Positions 1 through 5,503 of a stretch of 9,529 nt of DNA are shown one piece after another. Location: NCBI GenBank assembly GCA_047638695.1, contig JBLINY010000151.1:1-9529 (forward strand). The letters are read 5' to 3'. This DNA comes from JAHECQ01 sp047638695. GTDB taxonomy: Bacteria; Actinomycetota; Acidimicrobiia; Acidimicrobiales; SZUA-35. Positions within the stretch are counted from its first letter, which is position 1, and each line of letters starts with the position of its first letter. The translations under genes were made by a program, and so were the position numbers. The notes below the pieces were generated by a model. It saw only the letters and a list, made by a program, of their open reading frames with translations. It searched no databases and was not told where the DNA came from.

Positions 1-87
1 GAGATCGTTCGCGTCTGTTCCGTTGGCGATGCCAACGAGCAGTCGCTGCACCGCTTGACGGCGGTCGTCTTCTGTTGCCTGGGCCAT
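1..87 (-). CDS. N-terminus of an unidentified protein, cut by the window edge
   Basis: The minus strand opens with ATG at 87-85 and stays open for all 29 codons to the left edge, beginning MAQATEDDRRQAVQRLL. The peptide is charged and looks helical. No family is recognisable from so few residues. The same frame is also open upstream of this ATG, back to about position 350, but without a usable ATG, GTG or TTG start. The residues just before the ATG (DDVAALRAYGVD) look protein-like too, so the gene may once have begun further upstream and lost its start. The SD before the ATG is weak. Confidence is low because only the first 29 codons are visible. Confidence 0.3.
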   Translation of the reverse strand, partial: MAQATEDDRRQAVQRLLVGIANGTDANDL

Positions 88-401
88 GTCGACACCGTAC
101 GCGCGGAGCGCTGCGACATCGTCGGGTTGCTCACCGACTGATGCCCATTCCCCTGCTTCGGGATGGCCCTTCGATCGATTGCTGAAGCGCTGCGTGCGCG
201 GTTTGTGTTGCTCGGGTGGCGGCGCGCCAGGTGAGTTCGTGGCCGGGGGTGAAAGCCTGGTTGCCGAACACCGGACTGCCGCCGAGGCCCATGATGATTG
301 GCGAGTGTTGGGTTCGGGCTTGATGGCGGTGATCGCATAACAGGGGCGTCACCGTCACAGTCGGTCGTTCGGGTCATGGCCGAGGGCCTCGCTCGCCGCC
401 C

Positions 402-470
402 GGTAACGGCGCTCACCACGCCCTCAAATCGACTGTGAGAACCCATCCGGTAGTGCCGGTGACCGAGTGG
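402..470. repeat. Short direct repeat, copy A (diverged from 2579-2649)
   Basis: This 69-bp block aligns by eye with 2579-2649 in the same orientation, at roughly 70% identity with a small gap. Shared landmarks in the same order are GTAACGGCGC (ATAACGACGC in copy B), the exact octamer CTCAAATC, and at the right end CCGGTGACCGAGTGG (CCGGTTACCGAGTGG in copy B). Similarity stops abruptly after ACCGAGTGG in both copies. That suggests a common element end, although copies this short cannot exclude convergence. Confidence 0.4.
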
Positions 471-530
471 CTCGGGGTAGTGGGATCGTTGGAGGATTTG
501 GTGTCGCTCGGTGTCGGGGCATGTTCAGTT

Positions 531-566
531 CCGCCGGTTCCGCCGGTTCCGCCGGTTCCGCCGGTT
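531..566. repeat. Perfect 9-bp tandem repeat, four copies
   Basis: The unit CCGCCGGTT occurs four times head to tail with no mismatch, preceded by GTT and followed by GCG. Because the unit is a multiple of three it is periodic in every frame, which explains the artificial repeat-protein look of the ORFs crossing it. It lies about 60 bp beyond the stop of the 177-residue hypothetical gene on the minus strand. It is a candidate variable-number locus; no function is evident. Confidence 0.9.
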
Positions 567-624
567 GCGTCGCCTCGAGCAACGTGGCGTAGTGCCGTTG
601 CTGCGACCGGCGCCCCTCCTGAGT

Positions 625-1158
625 TCACATCCTCGGAGCGTCGCCCGTCAGGTGCTGTACCTGGTCGCCAAGTTCGGCGAGGAAGGCGTCGGAGCCTGGC
701 GCAATCTTCGATGGTTTGCCCGCTTTGCTCAGGATCTGCGGCTCGAGCAGGTACTTGCCGTCGGGTAATCCTGTCACCACCCAATGACGCCACGCGAGTC
801 TGTTGTTCTCGAGATCGTGAGCCGTGAACTGCATCTGAGCACGTGGTGCGTCGAAAGCCGTCTCTTTGATCTTCTCCTTCAACCCGCCGATCCTCAGCAC
901 GTAGAAATGAGCGTTGGTGAGCGCGAACAGGCCGGCGCGCTTGCCGAGCAACCATGAACTCTTCTCTAGGTCGAGCCCGACCAACTGCCTGGTGGCCTCG
1001 GTGTTCGCCAGACTCCCGCCTCCCCCCCCAACGTTGGGTCCGGAGATGTTAGGGGTGCTCGGGTTCACGACGCGGGTGAAGGCAATCAATTTGTCGCCGC
1101 CGTGGTGCTGGTCGAGCCATTTCTGAACCGGTCCGGGGTCGAGAAGAACCATCGCCAT
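625..1158 (-). CDS. Hypothetical protein with possible PH-like domain
   Basis: The 177-residue product is not recognised with certainty. It has a short N-terminal part (1-42), a glycine linker (five Gly and Ser at 44-49), and a C-terminal part of about 120 residues. Residues 68-90 (GLFALTNAHFYVLRIGG and what follows) resemble the strand pair 'variable-LT-x-x-RxxVxxxGG' seen in bacterial PH-like domain proteins. A basic and acidic beta-rich region and a C-terminal helix (SDAFLAELGDQV) come next. No signal peptide or membrane segment is seen, so it is probably cytoplasmic. I chose ATG at 1158; a second ATG two codons later is equally possible and neither has a strong SD. The glycine linker is encoded in part by a run of eight G, a potential slippage site. 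The gene stands alone, pointing away from the hydrolase. That it is coding is fairly sure; the PH-like assignment is tentative. Confidence 0.65.
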   Translation of the reverse strand: MAMVLLDPGPVQKWLDQHHGGDKLIAFTRVVNPSTPNISGPNVGGGGGSLANTEATRQLVGLDLEKSSWLLGKRAGLFALTNAHFYVLRIGGLKEKIKETAFDAPRAQMQFTAHDLENNRLAWRHWVVTGLPDGKYLLEPQILSKAGKPSKIAPGSDAFLAELGDQVQHLTGDAPRM

Positions 1159-1319
1159 CTCGCCAACCGTACCCGCCCCTGTTGCCAGCTCGATAACAAC
1201 ACTCCATCAATGCGTTCCTCGCGCCTGCGTTACCATCCGAGAGTGCCGGTTCCCGGAGATTCCGGTGGAGACTATGGGTACCGTGCGAGAAACGCTACTG
1301 GATGCCTGGTCAGGGCGCC

Positions 1320-1324
1320 GGAGG
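1320..1324 (+). promoter_or_regulatory. Shine-Dalgarno for the 53-residue ORF
   Basis: A perfect GGAGG lies eight bases before the ATG at 1333. It is the main reason for preferring this start over the earlier in-frame starts of the same open frame. Confidence 0.5.
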
Positions 1325-1332
1325 TCTCAGAG

Positions 1333-1494
1333 ATGGCAGTCACCGAAGAGCTACGGGCTCGCCTCGAGGCCACAAGTGGAACACCCGCTGGGCTTCGAGC
1401 GGTGTTTGCCTGGCTGGGGTCTGAGGTTGGTTCGGACCGAGCCTCAGGAATGTGGTGGGCAGTATTCGCCGAGACGGACGCTGCTGAGACTTAG
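1333..1494 (+). CDS. Small 53-residue protein of unknown function
   Basis: An ATG with a perfect GGAGG eight bases upstream opens a 53-codon frame ending in TAG. The product begins MAVTEELRARLEATSG, continues with a hydrophobic, possibly amphipathic segment (LRAVFAWLGSEVG, residues 20-32), contains Met-Trp-Trp near residue 41, and ends in an acidic tail (FAETDAAET). It is weakly acidic and has no Cys. No family is recognised. The frame is open for about 75 codons upstream, but that part is not protein-like, so the internal ATG is favoured. It is followed 47 bp later by a perfect 12-bp inverted repeat that could terminate its transcript. The SD, composition and following hairpin support a real small gene, but no homology evidence is available. 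Confidence 0.45.
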   Translation: MAVTEELRARLEATSGTPAGLRAVFAWLGSEVGSDRASGMWWAVFAETDAAET

Positions 1495-1540
1495 GCAAAA
1501 GGCGCGCCCAGCCAGAATCGACCCATCCCACTCTGCCGGG

Positions 1541-1586
1541 AGTGCCTCGGCCCAGGGGCCGGTGAGTCGACGCAGGCCGAGGCACT
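1541..1586 (+). terminator. Perfect 12-bp inverted repeat, possible terminator
   Basis: AGTGCCTCGGCC (1541-1552) is matched exactly by its reverse complement GGCCGAGGCACT (1575-1586), followed by TTCT. The stem is GC-rich and stable. The 22-base loop and short T stretch are not those of a classical intrinsic terminator. It sits 47 bp after the 53-residue ORF and 150 bp before the hydrolase, so a transcription-ending or RNA-stabilising hairpin for the former is the simplest reading. An operator for a dimeric regulator is an alternative. Confidence 0.5.
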
Positions 1587-1677
1587 TTCTGTCCGGAAGC
1601 GGGGGGCTTGCGGCGCGCTGTGCGTTGCCGAGCCGGTCCGGCCAAAAGGGTTTCCCCGGTCGGCTCGCAGCGTCGCT

Positions 1678-1695
1678 CGGTTTCGTTCGAAACCG
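1678..1695. promoter_or_regulatory. Short palindrome upstream of the hydrolase gene
   Basis: CGGTTTCG and CGAAACCG are perfect inverted arms of eight bases separated by TT. The site ends 43 bp before the ATG of the hydrolase gene at 1739, within or near where its promoter must lie. Its size and symmetry fit an operator for a homodimeric repressor such as a TetR-type protein, but no regulator gene is present here. A chance palindrome is possible. Confidence 0.35.
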
Positions 1696-1738
1696 GCTTC
1701 CACGAGCGCCGGGCCGATCACTCGCATAGGTTGGCCCG

Positions 1739-2527
1739 ATGCCAACCGTGACTGTGAGGGACACACCTATTCGCTACGAAGACAGCGGCGGCGAAGGCCC
1801 TGCAATCTTGTTCAGTCACGGATTCATGATGGACCACACGATGTTCGATGCCCAGGTCGAAGCGCTGGCCGGGGACTACCGGTGCATCCGGTGGGACGAG
1901 CGAGGGTTCGGTGACACGCCAGCCAAGGAACCGTTCACCTACTGGGATTCGGCCGATGACGCTGTCGCCGTACTCGACGCGTGCAGTGTCGATCAGGCGG
2001 TCTTCGTCGGCATGAGTCAAGGTGGTTTCTTGTCGATTCGGGCCGCGCTTGCCCATCCTGAGCGAGTACGAGCACTGGTGCTGATCGACTCGTGCGCCGA
2101 TGCCGATGACGACGAAACAATCGAGGCGAACACCGGGATGCTCGCCGCGCTCACCACTGGCGACGCGGCGACGCAGCAGGCTGTCGCCGAGGGCCTGGCC
2201 GCACTGATTCTGGGTGACGAGACTCTCGCCGCCGAGTGGATTCCGAAATGGATTGCCCATCAGAACAAGTCTGACCTGAACGTCCCTGGCCAGACACTGA
2301 CATCGCGTGATGACGTGCAAGATCGTGCCGAGACCATCGCCTGCCCGGTTCTCGTCGTTCATGGAAGTGACGACCAAGGCATTCTGCTCTCCCGTGCGCA
2401 ACTGTTCGCCGACGCGGTGCAAGATTGCCGCGGAGTTGTCGTTGTCGAAGGCGCCGCTCATGCACCCAACATGACCCACCCCGACATCGTCAACTCGGCC
2501 CTGGCCGACTTCCTCACTGCGATCTAG
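1739..2527 (+). CDS. Alpha/beta-fold hydrolase
   Basis: The 262-residue protein is a full-length single-domain alpha/beta hydrolase, the usual size for esterases, C-C bond hydrolases and haloperoxidase-like members. The expected elements occur in order: the oxyanion His-Gly motif (SHGFMMDH, 26-33), the conserved WDERGFGDT turn (52-60), the nucleophile elbow GMSQGG with Ser93, the acid in HGSDDQ (probably Asp212), and the catalytic His231 in EGAAHAPN. The cap region (about 115-190) is short and acidic. No signal peptide is seen, so it acts in the cytoplasm. The substrate cannot be told; an ester or a small ring-cleavage product would suit the family. The gene is alone on the plus strand with only a weak AGG eight bases before ATG. 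A palindrome at 1678-1695 may regulate it. The same frame remains open for 33 codons after the TAG, into repeat copy B. Confidence 0.93.
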   Translation: MPTVTVRDTPIRYEDSGGEGPAILFSHGFMMDHTMFDAQVEALAGDYRCIRWDERGFGDTPAKEPFTYWDSADDAVAVLDACSVDQAVFVGMSQGGFLSIRAALAHPERVRALVLIDSCADADDDETIEANTGMLAALTTGDAATQQAVAEGLAALILGDETLAAEWIPKWIAHQNKSDLNVPGQTLTSRDDVQDRAETIACPVLVVHGSDDQGILLSRAQLFADAVQDCRGVVVVEGAAHAPNMTHPDIVNSALADFLTAI

Positions 2528-2578
2528 CACCGTTCGATCACGGAGCTACAGCTCGGCGGCCAGCATCCCACAGCGCTC

Positions 2579-2649
2579 GATAACGACGCCGAACGCGCTC
2601 TCAAATCAGCAGTCAGCACCATCCCATAATGAAGCCGGTTACCGAGTGG
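2579..2649. repeat. Short direct repeat, copy B, possible transposase remnant
   Basis: This 71-bp block is the partner of 402-470. In the plus-strand frame starting at 2576 it reads LDNDAERALKSAV before a TAA at 2627-2629. That loosely resembles the Asp-Asn-Asn...Glu-Arg-Ala-Leu segment around the last catalytic Glu of IS66-type transposases, but it is one residue shorter and is not followed by the usual sequence. The equivalent frame in copy A keeps only ALKSTV. The block ends at ACCGAGTGG, which is also where the small ORF downstream of the CoA-transferase loses its protein-like sequence. A decayed insertion-sequence end is a plausible but unproven reading. Confidence 0.35.
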
Positions 2650-2731
2650 TGCGCTGCTGCCGCGGGGCGACCTCGGTGGCGTGTGAGAGCACGACCTGCC
2701 ATGGGCCGTCGAGTCGTTCAACGTTGGTCAT
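2639..2731 (-). pseudogene. Truncated ORF coupled to the CoA-transferase gene
   Basis: An ATG at 2731-2729 overlaps the TGA of the CoA-transferase gene (ATGA) and has a perfect GGAGG (2743-2739) seven bases upstream, an arrangement typical of a real, translationally coupled downstream gene. The frame gives only 30 residues, starting MTNVERLDGPWQVVLSHATE, before TAA at 2641-2639. The ORF ends inside repeat copy B, whose edge is at 2649, so the most likely reading is that the next gene of the operon was truncated by an insertion or deletion at the repeat. No family is recognised in the surviving N-terminus. A genuine 30-residue peptide is the alternative. Confidence 0.45.
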
Positions 2732-5067
2732 GTGAGTGCCTCCGCGATGGCCAGCTCGGCGATGCGTTCGTCGTCGTAGCCCAAGATGTCGGTCAGGATC
2801 TCCATCGTGTGTTCACCGTAGGTGGGCCCGGCCCAGTCGAACCCGTTGTGAGCGGCGGAGAGTGTGTAGGGCACTGCGTCCACGACGGCCCGTCGGACCG
2901 CCTGGTGCGGGACCCATTGGAAGTGCCGCCGGTGCTGGAGCTGGGCGTCGTCGAAACAAGCACCCGAGTTCTGCACGCCGTGAGCGGCGATGTCGTGGGC
3001 CTGGAGCCGATGTGCAAGACCCGGCCCGTTCTGGCCCGCCGTCCAGGCAGCCAGCAGCTCGTCGAGCTCGCCAACGCGCGCCCGGCGGGCGGTCAGGTCG
3101 AGGTGGGCAAGGTCATCTCGACGCATCTCTGTGCACAACGAGCGCCACTGGTCGTCACCCTCCACCGCGATGGCGATCCACTGGTCGTCACCGGCGGTGG
3201 GGTAGACCCCGTGCGGCACCAGGTCATCGTCCTCGTTGCCCCGACGGGATCGCATGGGCTGGCCGGTCTGGCGGTCGAGCAGTGCGGGCGTGAGCAGGTG
3301 GACGGCACTTTCCATCTGGGAGAAGTCGAGGTGTTGACCCTCTCCGGTGCGGCGGCGATGGTCGATCGCGGCGAGGATGGCGCAGACTGTGAAGCGGGGG
3401 GCGCAGTAGTCGGTGTAGGCGAGGTACGGGCCGGCGGGGCCACGGTCCGCCCAGCCGGTGATGTCGAAGAAGCCGGCGACCGACGCGGCCATGTTGCCGA
3501 AGCCGGCGAAGTCCCGGAACGGGCCGGTCTGACCCATCACGCAACTCGACAGCATGATGATTTCGGGGTTGATTTCGGCCAGGTCGTCGTAACCCAGGCC
3601 CCATCCAGCCATGGTGCCGGGCGTGAACGACTCGGTCACGACGTCGCCCCATGCGACGAGGTCGCGCACCACCGATCGTGCCTCGGGCTTCGACAGATCG
3701 AGCGAGATGGTCCGCTTGTTGGCGTTCGTCGAATGCCAGGCGATGGCGTTCTCCTGATCCGCGACGTCGTCGCGGTGGCCCAGTGCTCCGCGCAACAGGC
3801 ACGGCCGATTCGCCGATTCGATCCGCACGACCGTCGCGCCCCAGTGCGCCAGGATCTTGGTGGCCAACGGAGCAGCAGCCACCCAGGCCAGGTCGACCAC
3901 CTTGAGCCCGGCCAGCGGCTTGTCGGTCGGCGTTCCGACCGGAAGGGGCTCGGTGACGCCACGGAGCGAGGAATCGAGCGGGGGCAGTGCGCCGCGGTCG
4001 GCGTCGAGCCGGGGTGCCGCCGGCCGCGGGGCGAGCGGTGTGGCCGATGCCGACACGATGCTGCCGGGGTGCGTCACACCGTCGATGGTCTCCCAGAACT
4101 GCCGTGCCTCAAGCTGGGGGCTGTGCAGCACGTCGTCGATCGTGTTCACCGGACAGACGAGCAACGTGTCGCGCAGGCCACGCTCCTGCACCTCGGCCTT
4201 GGTCTTGGTGAGGGCGAACGCGGCGATGCTATCCATCACTCGCTCGATCTCGTCAACGGTCTCGGTGCCGGCCTGGAGGTTGAGCGCGAAGTTCACCCAG
4301 TCCTTGTCGAGGGTGGCCTGATCGCAGAAACCCTCCTCGTGCATCCAGGCCATGAACCGTTTGAACATCGGCCCGATCATCGGGCCGAAGGCCACCGTGA
4401 TGACGACGTGGCCGTCCTTGCACGGATAGACCGTGCGAAGGAGCAAAGACCCGAAGCGAACGCCACCGGCTTCGCGACTGACCTCTTCGAGGCCGGCCGG
4501 AGCGAACAGCACCGCCGAGAGCGCCGTCTCGCACACCGCCTGCTGCGCGGAGAGGTCGACGTGTTGACCTCGACCGGTGCGGGCCCGGTGTTCGAGGGCG
4601 ACCAACGCGGCGACTGCGGCCTGCGATGCGGCATGCAGCCACGCCTGGGGAACGCTGATCCGCACGGGCGGACGGTCGCTGTCACCGCTGACGGCGAGCT
4701 GGCCTGCGGCTGCGAAGAGGGTGAGGTCAGTTGCCCGCCAGTGCGCCTTCGGCCCTGTTTCGCCCCACGGGGTGATGTGCACGGTCACGAGCGCGTCGTT
4801 CATGGTTCGTAACGCGTCGAGGTCGACATCGTCGAACGCGTCGTTGTGCAGGACGATGTCGGCGTCGCGAGCGAGGGATGCGATCGCCTCAGCGTCCGCA
4901 GCGACGACTGATCGCTTGCCGCGGTTATAGGCATCGTGATGATGGCCACGGGGTCGGCCACCGGGCGGCTCGACCAGCACCACGTCGGCGCCGAAATGGG
5001 CAAGCAAGAAACCGGCGAACCAACCGCGCTCGTCAGTCAGATCCAACACCCGGTAAGGCCCAAGCAT
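2728..5067 (-). CDS. Double-domain CaiB/BaiF-type CoA-transferase
   Basis: Members of this family (class III CoA-transferases) move CoA from a donor thioester to a carboxylic acid through an aspartyl-CoA anhydride. Single proteins are about 400 residues; this one has 779 and is a tandem fusion. Domain 1 (about 1-350) starts with LGPYRVLDLTDERGWFAGFL, has NRGKRSV (48-54), and carries the catalytic Asp171 in TGRGQHVDLS. A Pro-rich linker (about 340-385) leads to domain 2, which starts KPLAGLKVVDLAWVAAAP, has NANKRTISLDLS (448-459), and carries Asp581 in TGEGQHLDFS. Both domains therefore keep the nucleophile. Family members form interlocked dimers, so the fusion may form such a dimer within one chain. 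The start is secure: AGGAG lies six bases before ATG 5067. It lies downstream of a crotonase and two MFS genes, suggesting activation of an imported acid. Its stop overlaps the next small ORF. The substrate is unknown. Confidence 0.93.
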   Translation of the reverse strand: MLGPYRVLDLTDERGWFAGFLLAHFGADVVLVEPPGGRPRGHHHDAYNRGKRSVVAADAEAIASLARDADIVLHNDAFDDVDLDALRTMNDALVTVHITPWGETGPKAHWRATDLTLFAAAGQLAVSGDSDRPPVRISVPQAWLHAASQAAVAALVALEHRARTGRGQHVDLSAQQAVCETALSAVLFAPAGLEEVSREAGGVRFGSLLLRTVYPCKDGHVVITVAFGPMIGPMFKRFMAWMHEEGFCDQATLDKDWVNFALNLQAGTETVDEIERVMDSIAAFALTKTKAEVQERGLRDTLLVCPVNTIDDVLHSPQLEARQFWETIDGVTHPGSIVSASATPLAPRPAAPRLDADRGALPPLDSSLRGVTEPLPVGTPTDKPLAGLKVVDLAWVAAAPLATKILAHWGATVVRIESANRPCLLRGALGHRDDVADQENAIAWHSTNANKRTISLDLSKPEARSVVRDLVAWGDVVTESFTPGTMAGWGLGYDDLAEINPEIIMLSSCVMGQTGPFRDFAGFGNMAASVAGFFDITGWADRGPAGPYLAYTDYCAPRFTVCAILAAIDHRRRTGEGQHLDFSQMESAVHLLTPALLDRQTGQPMRSRRGNEDDDLVPHGVYPTAGDDQWIAIAVEGDDQWRSLCTEMRRDDLAHLDLTARRARVGELDELLAAWTAGQNGPGLAHRLQAHDIAAHGVQNSGACFDDAQLQHRRHFQWVPHQAVRRAVVDAVPYTLSAAHNGFDWAGPTYGEHTMEILTDILGYDDERIAELAIAEALT

Positions 5068-5503
5068 TCGCTACTCCTGTCGTCGGCTCACGTACCCTAC
5101 CTGCCGCGCCACGCACCACAATGACCGATGTCACATGCCAGGGAGCGACGCCACAACGCCATCGAGATCCTGAGCATTACTGAGAGCCCGGCCGGCCTCA
5201 GACTCCTCCGACAGGGCCTCGCATGCGGGCACAATAATCCGGACCAGCCACTCCAGTTCATCTGGCGAGAGACCAGCACCGACGGCCCGACTGCCGCATT
5301 GACCGGGTCGAACTGCAGACGGCCACTCCGACAAAGGGGGTCGCGTCGCTCGGTTTACCCACCATGAAACCCGCTGGTTGTGGATGGTCTGGTCAGGCCA
5401 GCAAGCCGCTGTAACCGGCTGGACAGGATGGCATCCGGATCTGACATCGTGAAACCGAATGCTACGGTGACGGTCGGGCTCTCGGGCGCGTTCGCTAGCT
5501 TCG
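5068..5503. other. 436-bp gap between MFS and CoA-transferase genes
   Basis: This gap interrupts the otherwise tightly packed minus-strand cluster. I see no strong hairpin terminator and no confident promoter. Two minus-strand scraps look partly coding: one from ATG 5447 (MSDPDAILSSRLQRLAGL, stop near 5355) and the frame ending at 5131 listed separately. They are in different frames and have no SD. They could be pieces of one decayed gene, or chance. The CoA-transferase may be transcribed from a promoter within this gap. Confidence 0.45.
5131..5334 (-). pseudogene. Possible C-terminal remnant of an unknown protein
   Basis: The last 48 codons of this minus-strand frame (from about 5277 down to the TGA at 5131) look coding. 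They encode an acidic, helical peptide with SPDELEWLVRII, ACEALSEESEAGRAL and a final VASLPGM. The only start in the frame is a TTG at 5334 without an SD, and the residues before the helical part (Arg- and Gly-rich) do not look like protein. The frame ends 63 bp before the CoA-transferase ATG. I read it as the tail of a broken gene; a small gene with a rare start is the alternative. No family is recognised. Confidence 0.3.

Larger units (their letters stand above)
88..624. other. Stretch without a convincing gene; contains coding-like scraps and repeats
   Basis: No ORF here has both a credible start and a family signature. The minus strand between 358 and 131 carries a GTG-started frame whose middle (PIIMGLGGSPVFGNQ) has normal GC-rich third positions and looks coding, but it has no clear SD and turns non-coding-like after about 45 codons. 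It could be a gene scrap. The right half holds a short direct repeat (402-470) and a four-copy 9-bp tandem repeat (531-566). The frames crossing that tandem repeat encode Pro-Pro-Val, Arg-Phe-Arg or Gly-Gly-Thr repeats and are probably spurious. Confidence 0.5.

Noticed and set aside
455..490. ACCGAGTGG and its surroundings as part of a tRNA-like structure
   Set aside because: No cloverleaf can be drawn: there is no matching acceptor stem or T-arm sequence. The motif is better explained as the end of the direct repeat.
413..955. Minus-strand frame with Gly-Gly-Thr repeats, resembling a repeat protein
   Set aside because: The repeats come only from the 9-bp DNA repeat, which is periodic in every frame. 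Most of the rest overlaps the 177-residue gene in another frame, and there is no SD.
1670..1683. 14-base identity GCGTCGCTCGGTTT with 5343-5356
   Set aside because: One exact match of this length between two GC-rich intergenic regions is not surprising by chance, and the flanks do not match.
1718..2530. Minus-strand 270-codon frame opposite the alpha/beta hydrolase
   Set aside because: It is the antisense of a gene with a complete catalytic triad and shows no recognisable family features.
2525..2629. In-frame extension of the hydrolase past its TAG stop (33 codons)
   Set aside because: The hydrolase is complete at residue 262 with all catalytic residues, and the extension lies in the repeat copy. 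No readthrough signal is visible.
2629..4812. Very long plus-strand open frame (727 codons) opposite the CoA-transferase gene
   Set aside because: It is the antisense shadow of a GC-rich gene. The minus-strand product has clear CaiB-family motifs and an SD, whereas this frame gives a His/Gly/Val-rich sequence with no family features and no SD.
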